Shown: in pieces, positions 17,634-26,310 of the stretch
Layout of the letters: every line of letters begins with the position of its first letter
Position numbering within the stretch: position 1 is the stretch's first letter
Notes under the pieces: model-generated
The model's database searches: none
What the model saw: the letters and a program-made list of their open reading frames with translations, nothing else
Told to the model about the DNA's origin: nothing
Assembly (NCBI GenBank): GCA_051881435.1
Contig: JBJEPW010000009.1
Location: 93,990 to 157,989, forward strand
Length of the DNA: 64,000 nucleotides
Reading direction: 5' to 3'
From: Fimenecus sp051881435
GTDB lineage: Bacteria > Bacillota > Clostridia > Oscillospirales > Acutalibacteraceae
Program-made: the position numbers and the translations under genes

Positions 17634-19981
17634 TGAATGAAATTGTAACAAAAGCGGTTAAGGCTGCAAAATATAAATATCAAAGAGAACTGAAAGACTT
17701 AGAGCCCTATGAACTGCACGAAGTCATTTCTGCGTCATTTATGGAAATAATTGCGGATGACTGGATGAAAAGCCGTGAACAGCGTATTTTAAAGAGAACG
17801 GCATTTTATTTTTCCGCTGAATTTTTGGTAGGAAGAGCAATATATAATAATCTTGTTTCTAAAAATCTTTATGATGAAACAGAAAAGGCTTTGAATGAGT
17901 ACGGCGTTTCGTTAAAAATGCTTGAAGAAATTGAGGATAGTGCTCTCGGCAACGGCGGCTTGGGTAGGCTTGCCGCGTGCTTTCTTGACAGCGCCGCTAC
18001 TCTTAATATCCCTCTTGAAGGCTACGGAATAAGATATAAATACGGACTGTTCAAGCAGGATATTCAAAACGGTTTTCAGGTTGAAAGCGCAGATGATTGG
18101 ACAAAATGGGGCGACCCGTGGTCAATACGATGCGAGCGTGACAGCGTTGAGGTAAGCTTTAAGGATATGACAGTAAAAGCAGTGCCCTATGATATGCCGA
18201 TAATAGGCTACGGCACCGATAATATAGGTACCCTACGCCTTTGGCAGAGTGAGGCTTTGGTGCCTTTTGATTTTGAACTTTTTAACGAGCAAAAATACGA
18301 TAAATCCGTTGTATTAAAGAATAGGGCAGAGGATATATCGAGAGTCTTATACCCCAATGACGATACTTTCGAGGGTAAAAAACTGCGTTTAAAACAGCAG
18401 TATTTCTTTTCCAGCGCGTCATTGCAGGATATAATAAGGAAGTTTAAAAAGATACACGGCAATGATTTTTCTCTGTTTGCCGATTATATTACCGTTCAGC
18501 TTAACGATACTCATCCCGTTATCTCAATACCCGAGCTTATAAGGCTTTTGACGGAAAATGAAGGCTTGGATTTCGAGGAAGCCTTTGAAATAACCTGCAA
18601 GGTGTTTAATTACACAAATCACACCATTATGCAGGAGGCTTTGGAAAAATGGGATATCAAGGTAGTTAAGGATACCATACCGCAGGTACTCGATATTATA
18701 AAAAAGATTGATAAAAAGCTGAAAAAGACATTAAAAGACAGAAATATCAGCAAAGAAACCGCCGAAAAAATGATGATAATTCAGGATAAGCGGATTCATA
18801 TGGCGTATCTTGCCGTGTTCTGTTCAAAATATGTAAACGGCGTGGCAAAAATCCATACCGAAATACTGAAAAATGATGTGTTAAAGGACTGGTATGAGTT
18901 ATTTCCCGGGAAATTTCAGAACAAGACAAACGGAATTACACAGCGGCGTTGGCTTCTTTTATGCAACAGGGAGTTGTCCGCCCTTATTACGGAACTTTTG
19001 GGAACAGACGATTGGATAACCGACTTAACAAGACTTAAAGAGCTTGAACGCTTTGCCGACGATGATAATGTTCTTGACCGATTTATTCAAATAAAAGAAA
19101 CAAAGAAAAAACAGCTTGCCGATTATATCCGTCTGCATGACGGCGTGATAATTGATACAGAAAGTATTTTTGATATTCAGATTAAACGCCTTCATGAGTA
19201 TAAACGCCAGCTTTTGAACGCTTTGGCAATTCTAGAGCTTTATTTTGAGATAAAAGAGGGAACGCTTAAAGATTTCACTCCCACAACATTTATTTTCGGC
19301 GCAAAATCAGCTCCGGGATATGCACGGGCAAAAGGTATTATAAAGCTTATAAACGAAGTTGCAAAGCTTGTTGAAAAGGATAAAACAGTTTCAAAGTATA
19401 TCAAGGTTGTATTTATTAAAAACTACAATGTTTCCTATGCGGAAAAGCTTGTTGCGGCGGCTGATGTGAGTGAGCAGATTTCAACAGCGGGAACGGAAGC
19501 CAGCGGAACGGGCAATATGAAGCTTATGCTTAACGGTGCCGTTACCTTGGGAACATATGACGGCGCAAACATTGAAATTGTAGAAGAAGCAGGCGATGAG
19601 AACAACTTTATTTTCGGCGCAAGAGTAGAGGACATTGAAAAAGTCAAAGATTACTATTCAGCCGAAAATCTATATGAAAACGATGAAAAAATCCACCGTG
19701 TGCTTGACGCCTTAACAGACGGAACGCTCAAAGACGGTAGAACAAAGATATTTAAAGAGCTTTATGATTCAATCATAAAAGGCGCATCGTGGCACTCTCC
19801 CGACCAATACTATTTACTTCTTGATTTCAATGATTACCTCGAAGAAAAAATCAAGGTAAATCAAGCCTTCAAAAATAAACGGGAGTTTTATAAAAAGTGC
19901 TGGCTTAATATGTGTAACGCAGGCAAGTTTTCTTCCGATAGAACAATTGCCGAGTATGCAAAAGACATCTGGCATATATAA
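17633..19981 (+). CDS. glgP: Glycogen/maltodextrin phosphorylase
   Basis: A 782-residue GT35 enzyme that releases glucose-1-phosphate from alpha-1,4-glucans. The pyridoxal-phosphate segment EASGTGNMKLMLNGAVTLGT lies at about residue 625, with DGANIEI just after. N-terminal landmarks AEFLVGRAIYNNL, GNGGLGRLAACFLDS and GYGIRYKYGLF match the family. It is slightly shorter than typical enzymes, with reduced internal loops. Its partner malQ directly upstream indicates use of imported maltodextrin, although glycogen could also be a substrate. Confidence 0.95.
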   Translation: MNEIVTKAVKAAKYKYQRELKDLEPYELHEVISASFMEIIADDWMKSREQRILKRTAFYFSAEFLVGRAIYNNLVSKNLYDETEKALNEYGVSLKMLEEIEDSALGNGGLGRLAACFLDSAATLNIPLEGYGIRYKYGLFKQDIQNGFQVESADDWTKWGDPWSIRCERDSVEVSFKDMTVKAVPYDMPIIGYGTDNIGTLRLWQSEALVPFDFELFNEQKYDKSVVLKNRAEDISRVLYPNDDTFEGKKLRLKQQYFFSSASLQDIIRKFKKIHGNDFSLFADYITVQLNDTHPVISIPELIRLLTENEGLDFEEAFEITCKVFNYTNHTIMQEALEKWDIKVVKDTIPQVLDIIKKIDKKLKKTLKDRNISKETAEKMMIIQDKRIHMAYLAVFCSKYVNGVAKIHTEILKNDVLKDWYELFPGKFQNKTNGITQRRWLLLCNRELSALITELLGTDDWITDLTRLKELERFADDDNVLDRFIQIKETKKKQLADYIRLHDGVIIDTESIFDIQIKRLHEYKRQLLNALAILELYFEIKEGTLKDFTPTTFIFGAKSAPGYARAKGIIKLINEVAKLVEKDKTVSKYIKVVFIKNYNVSYAEKLVAAADVSEQISTAGTEASGTGNMKLMLNGAVTLGTYDGANIEIVEEAGDENNFIFGARVEDIEKVKDYYSAENLYENDEKIHRVLDALTDGTLKDGRTKIFKELYDSIIKGASWHSPDQYYLLLDFNDYLEEKIKVNQAFKNKREFYKKCWLNMCNAGKFSSDRTIAEYAKDIWHI

Positions 19982-19989
19982 AAACAGAC

Positions 19990-20015
19990 AAAGACGGACT
20001 TCGGTCCGTCTTTTA
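19990..20015 (+). terminator. Rho-independent terminator of the maltodextrin operon
   Basis: GACGGAC and GTCCGTC pair around a TTCG tetraloop and are followed by TTTTATT, 9 bases after the phosphorylase stop. Confidence 0.92.
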
Positions 20016-20039
20016 TTGTCACCTTTTTTACAATTTGAG

Positions 20040-20067
20040 TTGACAATTTAAAAATTGCTTATATAAT
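20040..20067 (+). promoter_or_regulatory. Promoter of birA-bioY with spacer inverted repeat
   Basis: TTGACA (20040-20045) and TATAAT (20062-20067) are separated by 16 bases. An inverted repeat, CAATTT/AAATTG (20044-20057), fills most of the spacer and could be an operator, perhaps for BirA itself. It does not match the known BirA site pattern well, so the operator reading is weak. Confidence 0.65.
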
Positions 20068-20083
20068 ATCATTGGTGATGGGA

Positions 20084-21052
20084 ATGACGGTAAAAAAACA
20101 GGTTTTAAAAATACTTGAAAACAACCGAGATTGCTATATCTCCGGAAACGATATTGCCAAAGAACTATTTGTAAGCAGAAATGCGGTGTGGAAAGCCGTA
20201 AATGCGCTGAAAAATGACGGTTATATCATAAATTCCGTTACAAATAAGGGATATATGCTGTCAATGGAAACAGATATTGTATCTGCTGAAAGTATAGGCA
20301 AATATTTGAAATACAACCTTGATGTTACTGTGCTTTCAGAGATAGATTCAACAAACAATTATCTCAAAAAACTCGCGTCTGACGGCGAGAAGGAGGGTAA
20401 GCTTGTTGTAGCCAGTAAGCAGACTAAGGGTAAGGGCAGAATGGGCAGAAGCTTTTATTCGCCCGATAACACGGGAATATACTTTTCGTTGTTGTTGAGA
20501 CCGAAATATTCTGCTGAAAAATCGCTGTTTTTAACAGTTATGGCGGCGGTTGCCGTTGCGGAAACAGCGATGGTTTATTCCGATGCAGATATAAAGATTA
20601 AATGGGTTAACGATGTTTATGCAAACGGTAAAAAGCTGTGCGGAATACTGACAGAGGGCTCTGTAAGCCTTGAAAATAACGGACTTGATTATGCAGTCAT
20701 CGGTATAGGCGTGAATGTAACCGAGCCCGAGGGCGGATTTCCCGATGACATCAAAAATACTGCAACTGCCGTTTTCCCGGGAAACAGAGCACCGGGTGAC
20801 GCTAAAAGCCGAATTGCAGGCGAGGTAATAAACCGTATTCTTGATATGTATTACGGTAAGGATACCGATTATATCAGCCGCTATCAAAAAATGTCTTTTC
20901 TTGACGGTAAAGCGGTTAATATATTAAATTCCGACAGCGTTGAGCCTGCCGTTGTCATAAGAATTGACGAAAACTGCGGGCTTGTTGTCAAAAAAGAAAA
21001 CGGGGAGATAAAAACATTATCTTCCGGAGATGTGAGCGTGAGGTTAAAATGA
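20084..21052 (+). CDS. birA: Bifunctional biotin-protein ligase / biotin repressor BirA
   Basis: About 322 residues. An N-terminal winged helix (residues 1-65, with SGNDIAKELFVSRNAVWKAV) is followed by the ligase domain, with ATP/biotin loop KGKGRMGRSFYSP and KWVNDVYANGKKLCGIL, then the C-terminal SH3-like domain. It makes biotinyl-AMP, biotinylates carboxylase carriers and represses biotin genes. I chose the ATG at 20084; ATG 20078 and TTG 20072 are alternatives. Because the promoter -10 ends at 20067, the mRNA leader would be about 10 bases. Confidence 0.92.
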   Translation: MTVKKQVLKILENNRDCYISGNDIAKELFVSRNAVWKAVNALKNDGYIINSVTNKGYMLSMETDIVSAESIGKYLKYNLDVTVLSEIDSTNNYLKKLASDGEKEGKLVVASKQTKGKGRMGRSFYSPDNTGIYFSLLLRPKYSAEKSLFLTVMAAVAVAETAMVYSDADIKIKWVNDVYANGKKLCGILTEGSVSLENNGLDYAVIGIGVNVTEPEGGFPDDIKNTATAVFPGNRAPGDAKSRIAGEVINRILDMYYGKDTDYISRYQKMSFLDGKAVNILNSDSVEPAVVIRIDENCGLVVKKENGEIKTLSSGDVSVRLK

Positions 21053-21603
21053 AAAGAAAGAAACTGATTTTTGATATTGCTTTGGCAGGGCTTTTCTGCA
21101 CTTTGATTTGTGTGGGAGCATTTATTAAAATTCCCATACCTAATTTGCCGATTACAATGCAGGTGTTCTTTGTGCTTTTGGCAGGCCTTGTATTAGAGCC
21201 GAAAACCGCATTTTTTGCGTCCTTTGCTTATATGTTTTTAGGACTTGTCGGTTTGCCGATTTTTACGGGCGGCGGCGGAATAGGATATGTGTTTATTCCA
21301 AGCTTTGGTTTTATTATCGGTTTTGTGACTGCGGCTACCGTTATGAGCCTTATATTACATAAAGCAAAAAAACAGCCGCTTTGGCTTTTATCACTTGTTG
21401 CCTTGGCGGGAATTATAATTATTTATCTTGTAGGCATACCGTATTTTGCTTTGATTACAAACGGATATAAGGGCGGCGATAAATCTGCAATATGGTTTAT
21501 TCAGGCACTGCTTGTACCGTTTATTCCGAAAGAGATTATATCGACTGTGGCGGCAATTATTGTGTCCTATAAATTAAGACCTCTGCTTGCTAAAATAAAA
21601 TAA
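21049..21603 (+). CDS. bioY: Biotin transporter substrate-binding subunit BioY
   Basis: A 184-residue S component of an energy-coupling-factor importer with six hydrophobic segments. PNLPITMQVFFVLLAGLVL and the glycine-rich FTGGGGIGYVFIPSFGFIIG are BioY signatures. The start overlaps the birA stop by four bases (ATGA). No bioM/bioN genes are adjacent, so it probably uses a shared ECF module elsewhere or acts alone. Pairing with birA suggests a biotin-scavenging organism that senses biotin through BirA. Confidence 0.94.
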   Translation: MKRKKLIFDIALAGLFCTLICVGAFIKIPIPNLPITMQVFFVLLAGLVLEPKTAFFASFAYMFLGLVGLPIFTGGGGIGYVFIPSFGFIIGFVTAATVMSLILHKAKKQPLWLLSLVALAGIIIIYLVGIPYFALITNGYKGGDKSAIWFIQALLVPFIPKEIISTVAAIIVSYKLRPLLAKIK

Positions 21604-21613
21604 CTATTATAAG

Positions 21614-21652
21614 AAACGGCTGTTACCTTGATTTAAGTAACAGCCGTTTTTT
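21614..21652. terminator. Bidirectional terminator between bioY and pdp
   Basis: AAACGGCTGTTAC and GTAACAGCCGTTT pair with a 10-base loop. A T run follows on the plus strand and TTTCTT on the minus strand, so it serves both convergent operons. Confidence 0.9.
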
Positions 21653-21654
21653 AA

Positions 21655-22953
21655 TCATATTGTTTGATAAATGAGTTTTTGTTCGCCCGGTTTTTCATTG
21701 CCGAATGTTAAGGCATCTCTAAAAAGCTTTTCAGCGTTTTTCAACCGTTCGTCCGAGTCAGCATACAAAGCCGCGATTGCTTCTCCTTTTTCCACATAAT
21801 CTCCCGTTTTTTTGAAAAGGATTATTCCTGCGCCGAAGTCGATTTTATCTTCCTTTTTTTCTCTGCCTGCGCCAAGCAAAACAGCGCTCTCACCGATTAG
21901 GCGCGAATCGGTTTTTATAATGTATCCCTCGTGTTCCGATAAAACATCAAAACGCTTTGACGATACAGGCAACAGAGATGTGTCGTCAAGCACTGAAATG
22001 TCGCCGCCCTGAGCTGAAACAAGCTCTTTGAATTTATTGAATGCCGAACCGTCGGCCAATGCGTTTTCGGCTTTTTTATATGCTTTTTCATATGCCCAAT
22101 CATAAGAAATACTTAAAATTGTAGCGGAAAGAGCAAGGCACAGTTCACGCAGATTATCGTCACCCTCATTGTTTAATATATCCACAGCCTCTTTTATTTC
22201 AAATGAGTTTCCTATGTGAGTGCCGAGAGGAATATCCATATTTGTTATAACCGCCGCCGTATTCCTGCCGCATTTTTTGCCTATTTTAACCATAAGCTCG
22301 GCAAGCTTAACGGCTGATTGTTTGTCTTTCATAAATGCGCCGCTTCCGCATTTAACATCGAGTACAATATTTTTAGCTCCTGCTGCAATTTTCTTGCTCA
22401 TAATGCTTGAAGCAATCAGGGAAATGTTGTCAACAGTTGCAGTAACATCACGCAGAGCATATATTTTTTTGTCCGCAGGGGCAAGGTTTCCCGTTTGCCC
22501 GATAAGAGCAATTCCTATGCGGTTTACCTGATTTAAAAATTCTTCTTTATCAATGCTTACTCTGTATCCGGGTATGCTTTCAAGCTTGTCAACGGTACCG
22601 CCCGTATGACCTAACCCTCTGCCGCTCATTTTTGCCATTTTAACGCCCAAAGAGGCGCAAACGGGAGCAACGATAAGTGAGGTTTTGTCCCCGACGCCGC
22701 CCGTTGAGTGCTTGTCGGCTGTCTGCCCTTTTATTTGCGATAAATCCAGTACATCGCCGGAATGAGCCATACAGTCAGTCAGCGTAACGGTTTCTTCCTC
22801 GTCCATACCGTTAATAAAAATGGCCATAAGCAAAGCCGCTGCCTGATAATCTTTAATTCTGTCTGCGGTAAATTCCTTTACAAAAAACTCTATTTCTTCG
22901 CGTGACAGCTTTTTGCCGTCACGCTTTTTTTCAATTATGTCATAAATTCTCAT
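21655..22953 (-). CDS. pdp: Pyrimidine-nucleoside (thymidine) phosphorylase
   Basis: A 432-residue enzyme that phosphorolyses thymidine, deoxyuridine and usually uridine. The phosphate-binding segment KHSTGGVGDKTSLIVAP and SGRGLGHTGGTVDKLESIPG are diagnostic. It is the last gene of the deo operon, 5 bases after cdd. With deoC, deoB and cdd it converts pyrimidine deoxynucleosides to free bases and deoxyribose-5-phosphate. Confidence 0.95.
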   Translation of the reverse strand: MRIYDIIEKKRDGKKLSREEIEFFVKEFTADRIKDYQAAALLMAIFINGMDEEETVTLTDCMAHSGDVLDLSQIKGQTADKHSTGGVGDKTSLIVAPVCASLGVKMAKMSGRGLGHTGGTVDKLESIPGYRVSIDKEEFLNQVNRIGIALIGQTGNLAPADKKIYALRDVTATVDNISLIASSIMSKKIAAGAKNIVLDVKCGSGAFMKDKQSAVKLAELMVKIGKKCGRNTAAVITNMDIPLGTHIGNSFEIKEAVDILNNEGDDNLRELCLALSATILSISYDWAYEKAYKKAENALADGSAFNKFKELVSAQGGDISVLDDTSLLPVSSKRFDVLSEHEGYIIKTDSRLIGESAVLLGAGREKKEDKIDFGAGIILFKKTGDYVEKGEAIAALYADSDERLKNAEKLFRDALTFGNEKPGEQKLIYQTI

Positions 22954-22957
22954 AAAC

Positions 22958-23365
22958 TTACCTCAAATTATCTTGACCGAATGAACAGGGGAGAAGCTCT
23001 ATAAGCTTGTATTCCCTAATATCTTCGGGACTTTTTGCAACATATACGGTGAAATCGGACTCACAAAATTCGGATAACACCTGCCTGCAAATGCCGCATG
23101 GAGTTGCGTAATCCTCAATTACACCGTTTTTTCCGCCTATAATCATTATTGATACAAAATCTCTTTCACCGTCGGCAACAGCCGAAAAAACGGCAGTTCT
23201 TTCCGCACAACAACCTGCGGGATATGAAGCATTTTCCACATTACAGCCCGTGTATATTCTACCGTTTTTGCCAAGGAGTGCCGCTCCCACAAAATATCCC
23301 GAATACGGCGCATATGCATTTTTCATTGCGCTTTCTGCGGCATAATACAACTCTTTTTCCGTCAT
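22958..23365 (-). CDS. cdd: Cytidine/deoxycytidine deaminase
   Basis: A 135-residue zinc enzyme of the tetrameric class. The catalytic segment GCCAERTAVFSA supplies the first Cys and Glu, and PCGICRQVLSEFC the other two zinc cysteines. The ATG at 23365 has AAGGTGATT just upstream, overlapping the end of deoB. An in-frame start at 23404 lies within deoB and is not supported. It feeds deaminated nucleosides to the adjacent phosphorylase. Confidence 0.94.
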   Translation of the reverse strand: MTEKELYYAAESAMKNAYAPYSGYFVGAALLGKNGRIYTGCNVENASYPAGCCAERTAVFSAVADGERDFVSIMIIGGKNGVIEDYATPCGICRQVLSEFCESDFTVYVAKSPEDIREYKLIELLPCSFGQDNLR

Positions 23366-23366
23366 T

Positions 23367-24497
23367 TCAATCACCTTGTATTTCAAAATTATCCAAGATA
23401 ACATTACTGATATGATTGTAACCGTTTAAAACGCCTAAATTCTGCGGCTCAATGCCTTTTGAATACATAAGCAGAGGAACACGCTCACGGGTGTGGTCCG
23501 TTCCGCCGTAAGCAGGGTCGCATCCGTGGTCGGCCGTAATTATCAACATATCGCTTTCCTTCATATGGTTTATAAAACCATTAAGCCAACTGTCGAATTC
23601 TGAAATCGCCTTTGCATAACCGTCAACATCACGCCTGTGCCCGTACAGCATATCAAAATCAACAAGATTTACAAAGCAAAGACCTTTAAAATCCTTTTCA
23701 AGCATTTTGCGGGTTATATTCATACCCTCCGCATTGGAATGTGAGGGAATTTCCTCCGTTATTCCCCTGTGGGCAAAAATATCTGCTATTTTGCCTACCG
23801 AAATCACATCGTACCCGTTGGATTTTAATTTATCAAGCATTGTTTCGGAAGGCGGTTCAACGGAAAAATCATGTCTGTCGGCTGTACGCACAAATGGGTG
23901 GTTTCCGTTAAACGGTCTTGCGATTACTCTGCCTACCGCATATTTTCCAACAAGGATTTTTCTTGCAATTCTGCAATATTCGTAAAGTTTTTCGAGAGGT
24001 ACAATATCCGTGTGCGCCGCAATTTGGAAAACACTGTCTGCCGAGGTGTAAACAATAAGTTTTCCTGTTTTTAAATGCTCTTCGCCGTAATCAGCAATAA
24101 CCTTTGTGCCTGAATAGGGCTTGTTGCAAAGTACTCCGCAGCCCGTTTGTTTTTCAAATTCCTTTATCACTTCATCGGGAAATCCATGGGGAAAAGTGGG
24201 CATGGGCTCTTTTGAGATAATACCCGCAATTTCAAAATGACCTGTTGTGGTATCTTTGCCTGCCGAAAGCTCTGTAATTGCTCCGTATTTACCTAACGGC
24301 GATTTGACTTTATTAAGATAATCAACAGTATCTATATTGCATAAGCCCAAATTTTTCATACTGTCAATTTTGAAAAAAGGGGAGTACGATATACTTTTAA
24401 GAGTGTTTGCACCCGTATCATTGAACCTATCGGCATCGGGAGCGTTGCCTATACCGAAACTGTCAAGCACAGTCAGAAAAATCCGTCTGTATTTCAT
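23367..24497 (-). CDS. deoB: Phosphopentomutase
   Basis: A 376-residue metalloenzyme of the alkaline phosphatase superfamily that interconverts (deoxy)ribose-1- and 5-phosphates. The N-terminal VLDSFGIGNAPDA holds metal ligand Asp, GKDTTTGHFEIAG holds the phosphorylated Thr, and ITADHGCDPAYGGTDHTRE closes the metal site. The ATG at 24497 overlaps the deoC stop by one base. Confidence 0.95.
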   Translation of the reverse strand: MKYRRIFLTVLDSFGIGNAPDADRFNDTGANTLKSISYSPFFKIDSMKNLGLCNIDTVDYLNKVKSPLGKYGAITELSAGKDTTTGHFEIAGIISKEPMPTFPHGFPDEVIKEFEKQTGCGVLCNKPYSGTKVIADYGEEHLKTGKLIVYTSADSVFQIAAHTDIVPLEKLYEYCRIARKILVGKYAVGRVIARPFNGNHPFVRTADRHDFSVEPPSETMLDKLKSNGYDVISVGKIADIFAHRGITEEIPSHSNAEGMNITRKMLEKDFKGLCFVNLVDFDMLYGHRRDVDGYAKAISEFDSWLNGFINHMKESDMLIITADHGCDPAYGGTDHTRERVPLLMYSKGIEPQNLGVLNGYNHISNVILDNFEIQGD

Positions 24498-25162
24498 CAA
24501 TAACCGCCGCTTTCTTCGTTCTTAACTATTTTTACAATTCTGCTTGTGCCAAGTCTGTCTGCACCGAGCTTAATGAATTCCTCGGCATCTTCAATAGAAG
24601 ATATGCCGCCTGCGGCTTTAATTTTTTTGCCGTTGGTAACATGCTTTGCAAACAGCTCAATATCTGCCTTTGTTGCTCCGCCTGTTGAAAATCCTGTGGA
24701 GGTTTTTATATAATCTGCATCTGAGACGGAAACAATTTCGCACATCTTGATTTTTTCTTCGTCAGTTAAAAGACAAGTTTCAATAATAACCTTTAAAAGC
24801 TTGCCACGGCACGCTTTTTTAATTGCGTTTATCTCATTGAAAATATCATCATATCTTTTTCCTTTAAGCCAACCTATATTTATAACCACATCAATTTCGT
24901 CCGCACCGTTTGATACAGCGTCAGACGCTTCAAAGCACTTTGTTTCGGTTGTTGAATATCCGTTAGGAAAACCGATAACTGTGCATATTTTTACCTTATC
25001 ACCAACATATTCTTTGGCTTCCTTAACATAACAGGCGGGAATACACACCGATGCAGTACCGTATTTTACGCCGTCGTCGCATATTCCGTAAATATCTTTA
25101 ATATCTGCTGTCTGTGCTAAAAGAGTGTGGTCAACTTTTGAAAGTATATCGTTAATATCCAT
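24497..25162 (-). CDS. deoC: Deoxyribose-phosphate aldolase
   Basis: A 221-residue class I aldolase that cleaves deoxyribose-5-phosphate to acetaldehyde and glyceraldehyde-3-phosphate. DHTLLAQTADIKDI at the start, EIDVVINIGWLKGKR, and the Schiff-base lysine in YIKTSTGFSTGGAT are conserved. The glyceraldehyde phosphate enters the glycolytic steps encoded at 34348-37933. It lies 3 bases after the upstream small membrane protein gene. Confidence 0.95.
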   Translation of the reverse strand: MDINDILSKVDHTLLAQTADIKDIYGICDDGVKYGTASVCIPACYVKEAKEYVGDKVKICTVIGFPNGYSTTETKCFEASDAVSNGADEIDVVINIGWLKGKRYDDIFNEINAIKKACRGKLLKVIIETCLLTDEEKIKMCEIVSVSDADYIKTSTGFSTGGATKADIELFAKHVTNGKKIKAAGGISSIEDAEEFIKLGADRLGTSRIVKIVKNEESGGY

Positions 25163-25165
25163 TTT

Positions 25166-25756
25166 TTAACCTCCGCAAGAACTGCATTTAGTATATCCGT
25201 TTTTCAAATATTCCTGCAATTCGCTGTCTGTAAGCTGAACAATTTGCTTATTTTCCTCGTTCATTCTATCTACAAAGGAACAGTCATACTTATGTATCTT
25301 TTTACTGCTTTTGTTAATCACATATGTAGTTTTAGCCGCATTGTTTACAGTAGTGGATTTAGTATCGGAAACAGTTGTTTTTGCCTCTGTAACGGCTTGG
25401 GATGAAGACTGAACCGTATTGCTCGACGGCTTTTCGCTGTTGTCAACGGTGCTTTCCTGCGTTTGTGATTCGCTCTCTGTTGTACCGTCTTCTTCAAACA
25501 TCGGGATAATATCCTCAATACTTTTGGTGGTTTCTGTAAACACATCAAAAGATGAGTTCGCGTTTCGCGTTTGATATTCTATGGAATTAGTTCCGTTTTC
25601 CGCAATACGTTGTAAATAAGTATTGGTTTTCGATATTTTAACTACAAGTACGGTAAGTAAAACGCAAATTGCGAAAAAATATATGGGAACCCGTTTGAGA
25701 GCGGCTTCACTTGTTGTAATTTTTTTGAAAAATTCAGTCAGTTTATTATCCTTCAT
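25166..25756 (-). CDS. Single-pass membrane protein with C-terminal Ada-like Cys motif, function unknown
   Basis: A 196-residue protein leading the deo operon. A short basic cytoplasmic segment is followed by one membrane span (about residues 23-42, YFFAICVLLTVLVVKI), a Ser/Thr/Glu-rich linker (about 85-150) and a 50-residue tail containing KKIHKYDCSFV and KCSSCGG. That tail resembles the small zinc-type module (H-x3-C...C-x2-C) seen at the ends of secreted nucleases and Ada-like domains. No nuclease domain is present here. GAGGTG lies just before the ATG. Its place ahead of nucleoside catabolic genes may be chance or a link to extracellular DNA. Confidence 0.75.
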   Translation of the reverse strand: MKDNKLTEFFKKITTSEAALKRVPIYFFAICVLLTVLVVKISKTNTYLQRIAENGTNSIEYQTRNANSSFDVFTETTKSIEDIIPMFEEDGTTESESQTQESTVDNSEKPSSNTVQSSSQAVTEAKTTVSDTKSTTVNNAAKTTYVINKSSKKIHKYDCSFVDRMNEENKQIVQLTDSELQEYLKNGYTKCSSCGG

Positions 25757-25774
25757 TATTACACCTCACACTAT

Positions 25775-25803
25775 ATTTTATCACTTTTTTTTATTATTTT
25801 CAA
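25775..25803 (-). promoter_or_regulatory. Promoter of the deo operon
   Basis: On the minus strand TTGAAA (25798-25803) and TAAAAT (25775-25780) are separated by 17 bases, about 20 bases upstream of the first gene. Confidence 0.65.
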
Positions 25804-25841
25804 TATCAATAACAATTTGTCCTTATAATGAATAAAATAAA

Positions 25842-25857
25842 TTGAGTGAATACTCAA
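25842..25857. promoter_or_regulatory. Short palindrome upstream of cotJA
   Basis: TTGAGT and ACTCAA flank GAAT, 24 bases before the cotJA start. It could be an operator or part of a sporulation promoter region; I could not identify a sigma-E or sigma-K promoter with confidence. Confidence 0.3.
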
Positions 25858-25880
25858 AATAAAATTAAGGAGATTTGCAA

Positions 25881-26069
25881 ATGGAAGAAAAAGTATGCAA
25901 ATGCATTTGTGAGGATTTGCCTAAGCTGCCGTGCGACATGACGGTGACAATGGCATATGTTCCTTTTCAGACAGAACTTTTAACCTACACATGTGCAGAG
26001 GCTTTAAATAACGGAACACTTTTCCCGGAACTTGATAAAAAATTCTACGGAGGTATGTGCTGTGGATAA
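25881..26069 (+). CDS. cotJA: Spore coat-associated protein CotJA
   Basis: A 62-residue protein matching CotJA, with TMAYVPFQTELLTYTCAEAL followed by NNGTLFPELDKKFYGG. The N-terminus is unusually Cys-rich (VCKCICEDLPKLPC). In Bacillus the CotJ proteins are made in the mother cell and form an inner coat layer. The ATG at 25881 has AAGGAG at ideal spacing; an in-frame TTG at 25875 is rejected. Its end overlaps cotJB by eight bases. Confidence 0.9.
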   Translation: MEEKVCKCICEDLPKLPCDMTVTMAYVPFQTELLTYTCAEALNNGTLFPELDKKFYGGMCCG

Positions 26070-26310
26070 ATGTAAACTTTTAAGAGAACTTTCAAGCGCG
26101 CAGTTTGCCGCATGGGAACTTCATCTTTATCTTGATACCCATAAATGCGATGAAAAAGCGGCGGAAATGCACAGAAAATATTCTGACAGAGCGGCAGAAC
26201 TTGCGGAAGAATATGAAGAGCGTTTCGGACCTCTTACACACAATACCGAAAGCGGCGCTCAATGGCTTAAAAATCCGTGGCCGTGGGAATATAAGGAGTG
26301 TGATTGCTGA
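26062..26310 (+). CDS. cotJB: Spore coat protein CotJB
   Basis: An 82-residue acidic protein with the CotJB core LLRELSSAQFAAWELHLYLD and the C-terminal WLKNPWPWEY. I place the start at the GTG at 26062 because GGAGGT lies about 8 bases upstream within cotJA. The stop overlaps the cotJC start by one base. Partner of the two flanking coat proteins. Confidence 0.9.
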   Translation: MDKCKLLRELSSAQFAAWELHLYLDTHKCDEKAAEMHRKYSDRAAELAEEYEERFGPLTHNTESGAQWLKNPWPWEYKECDC

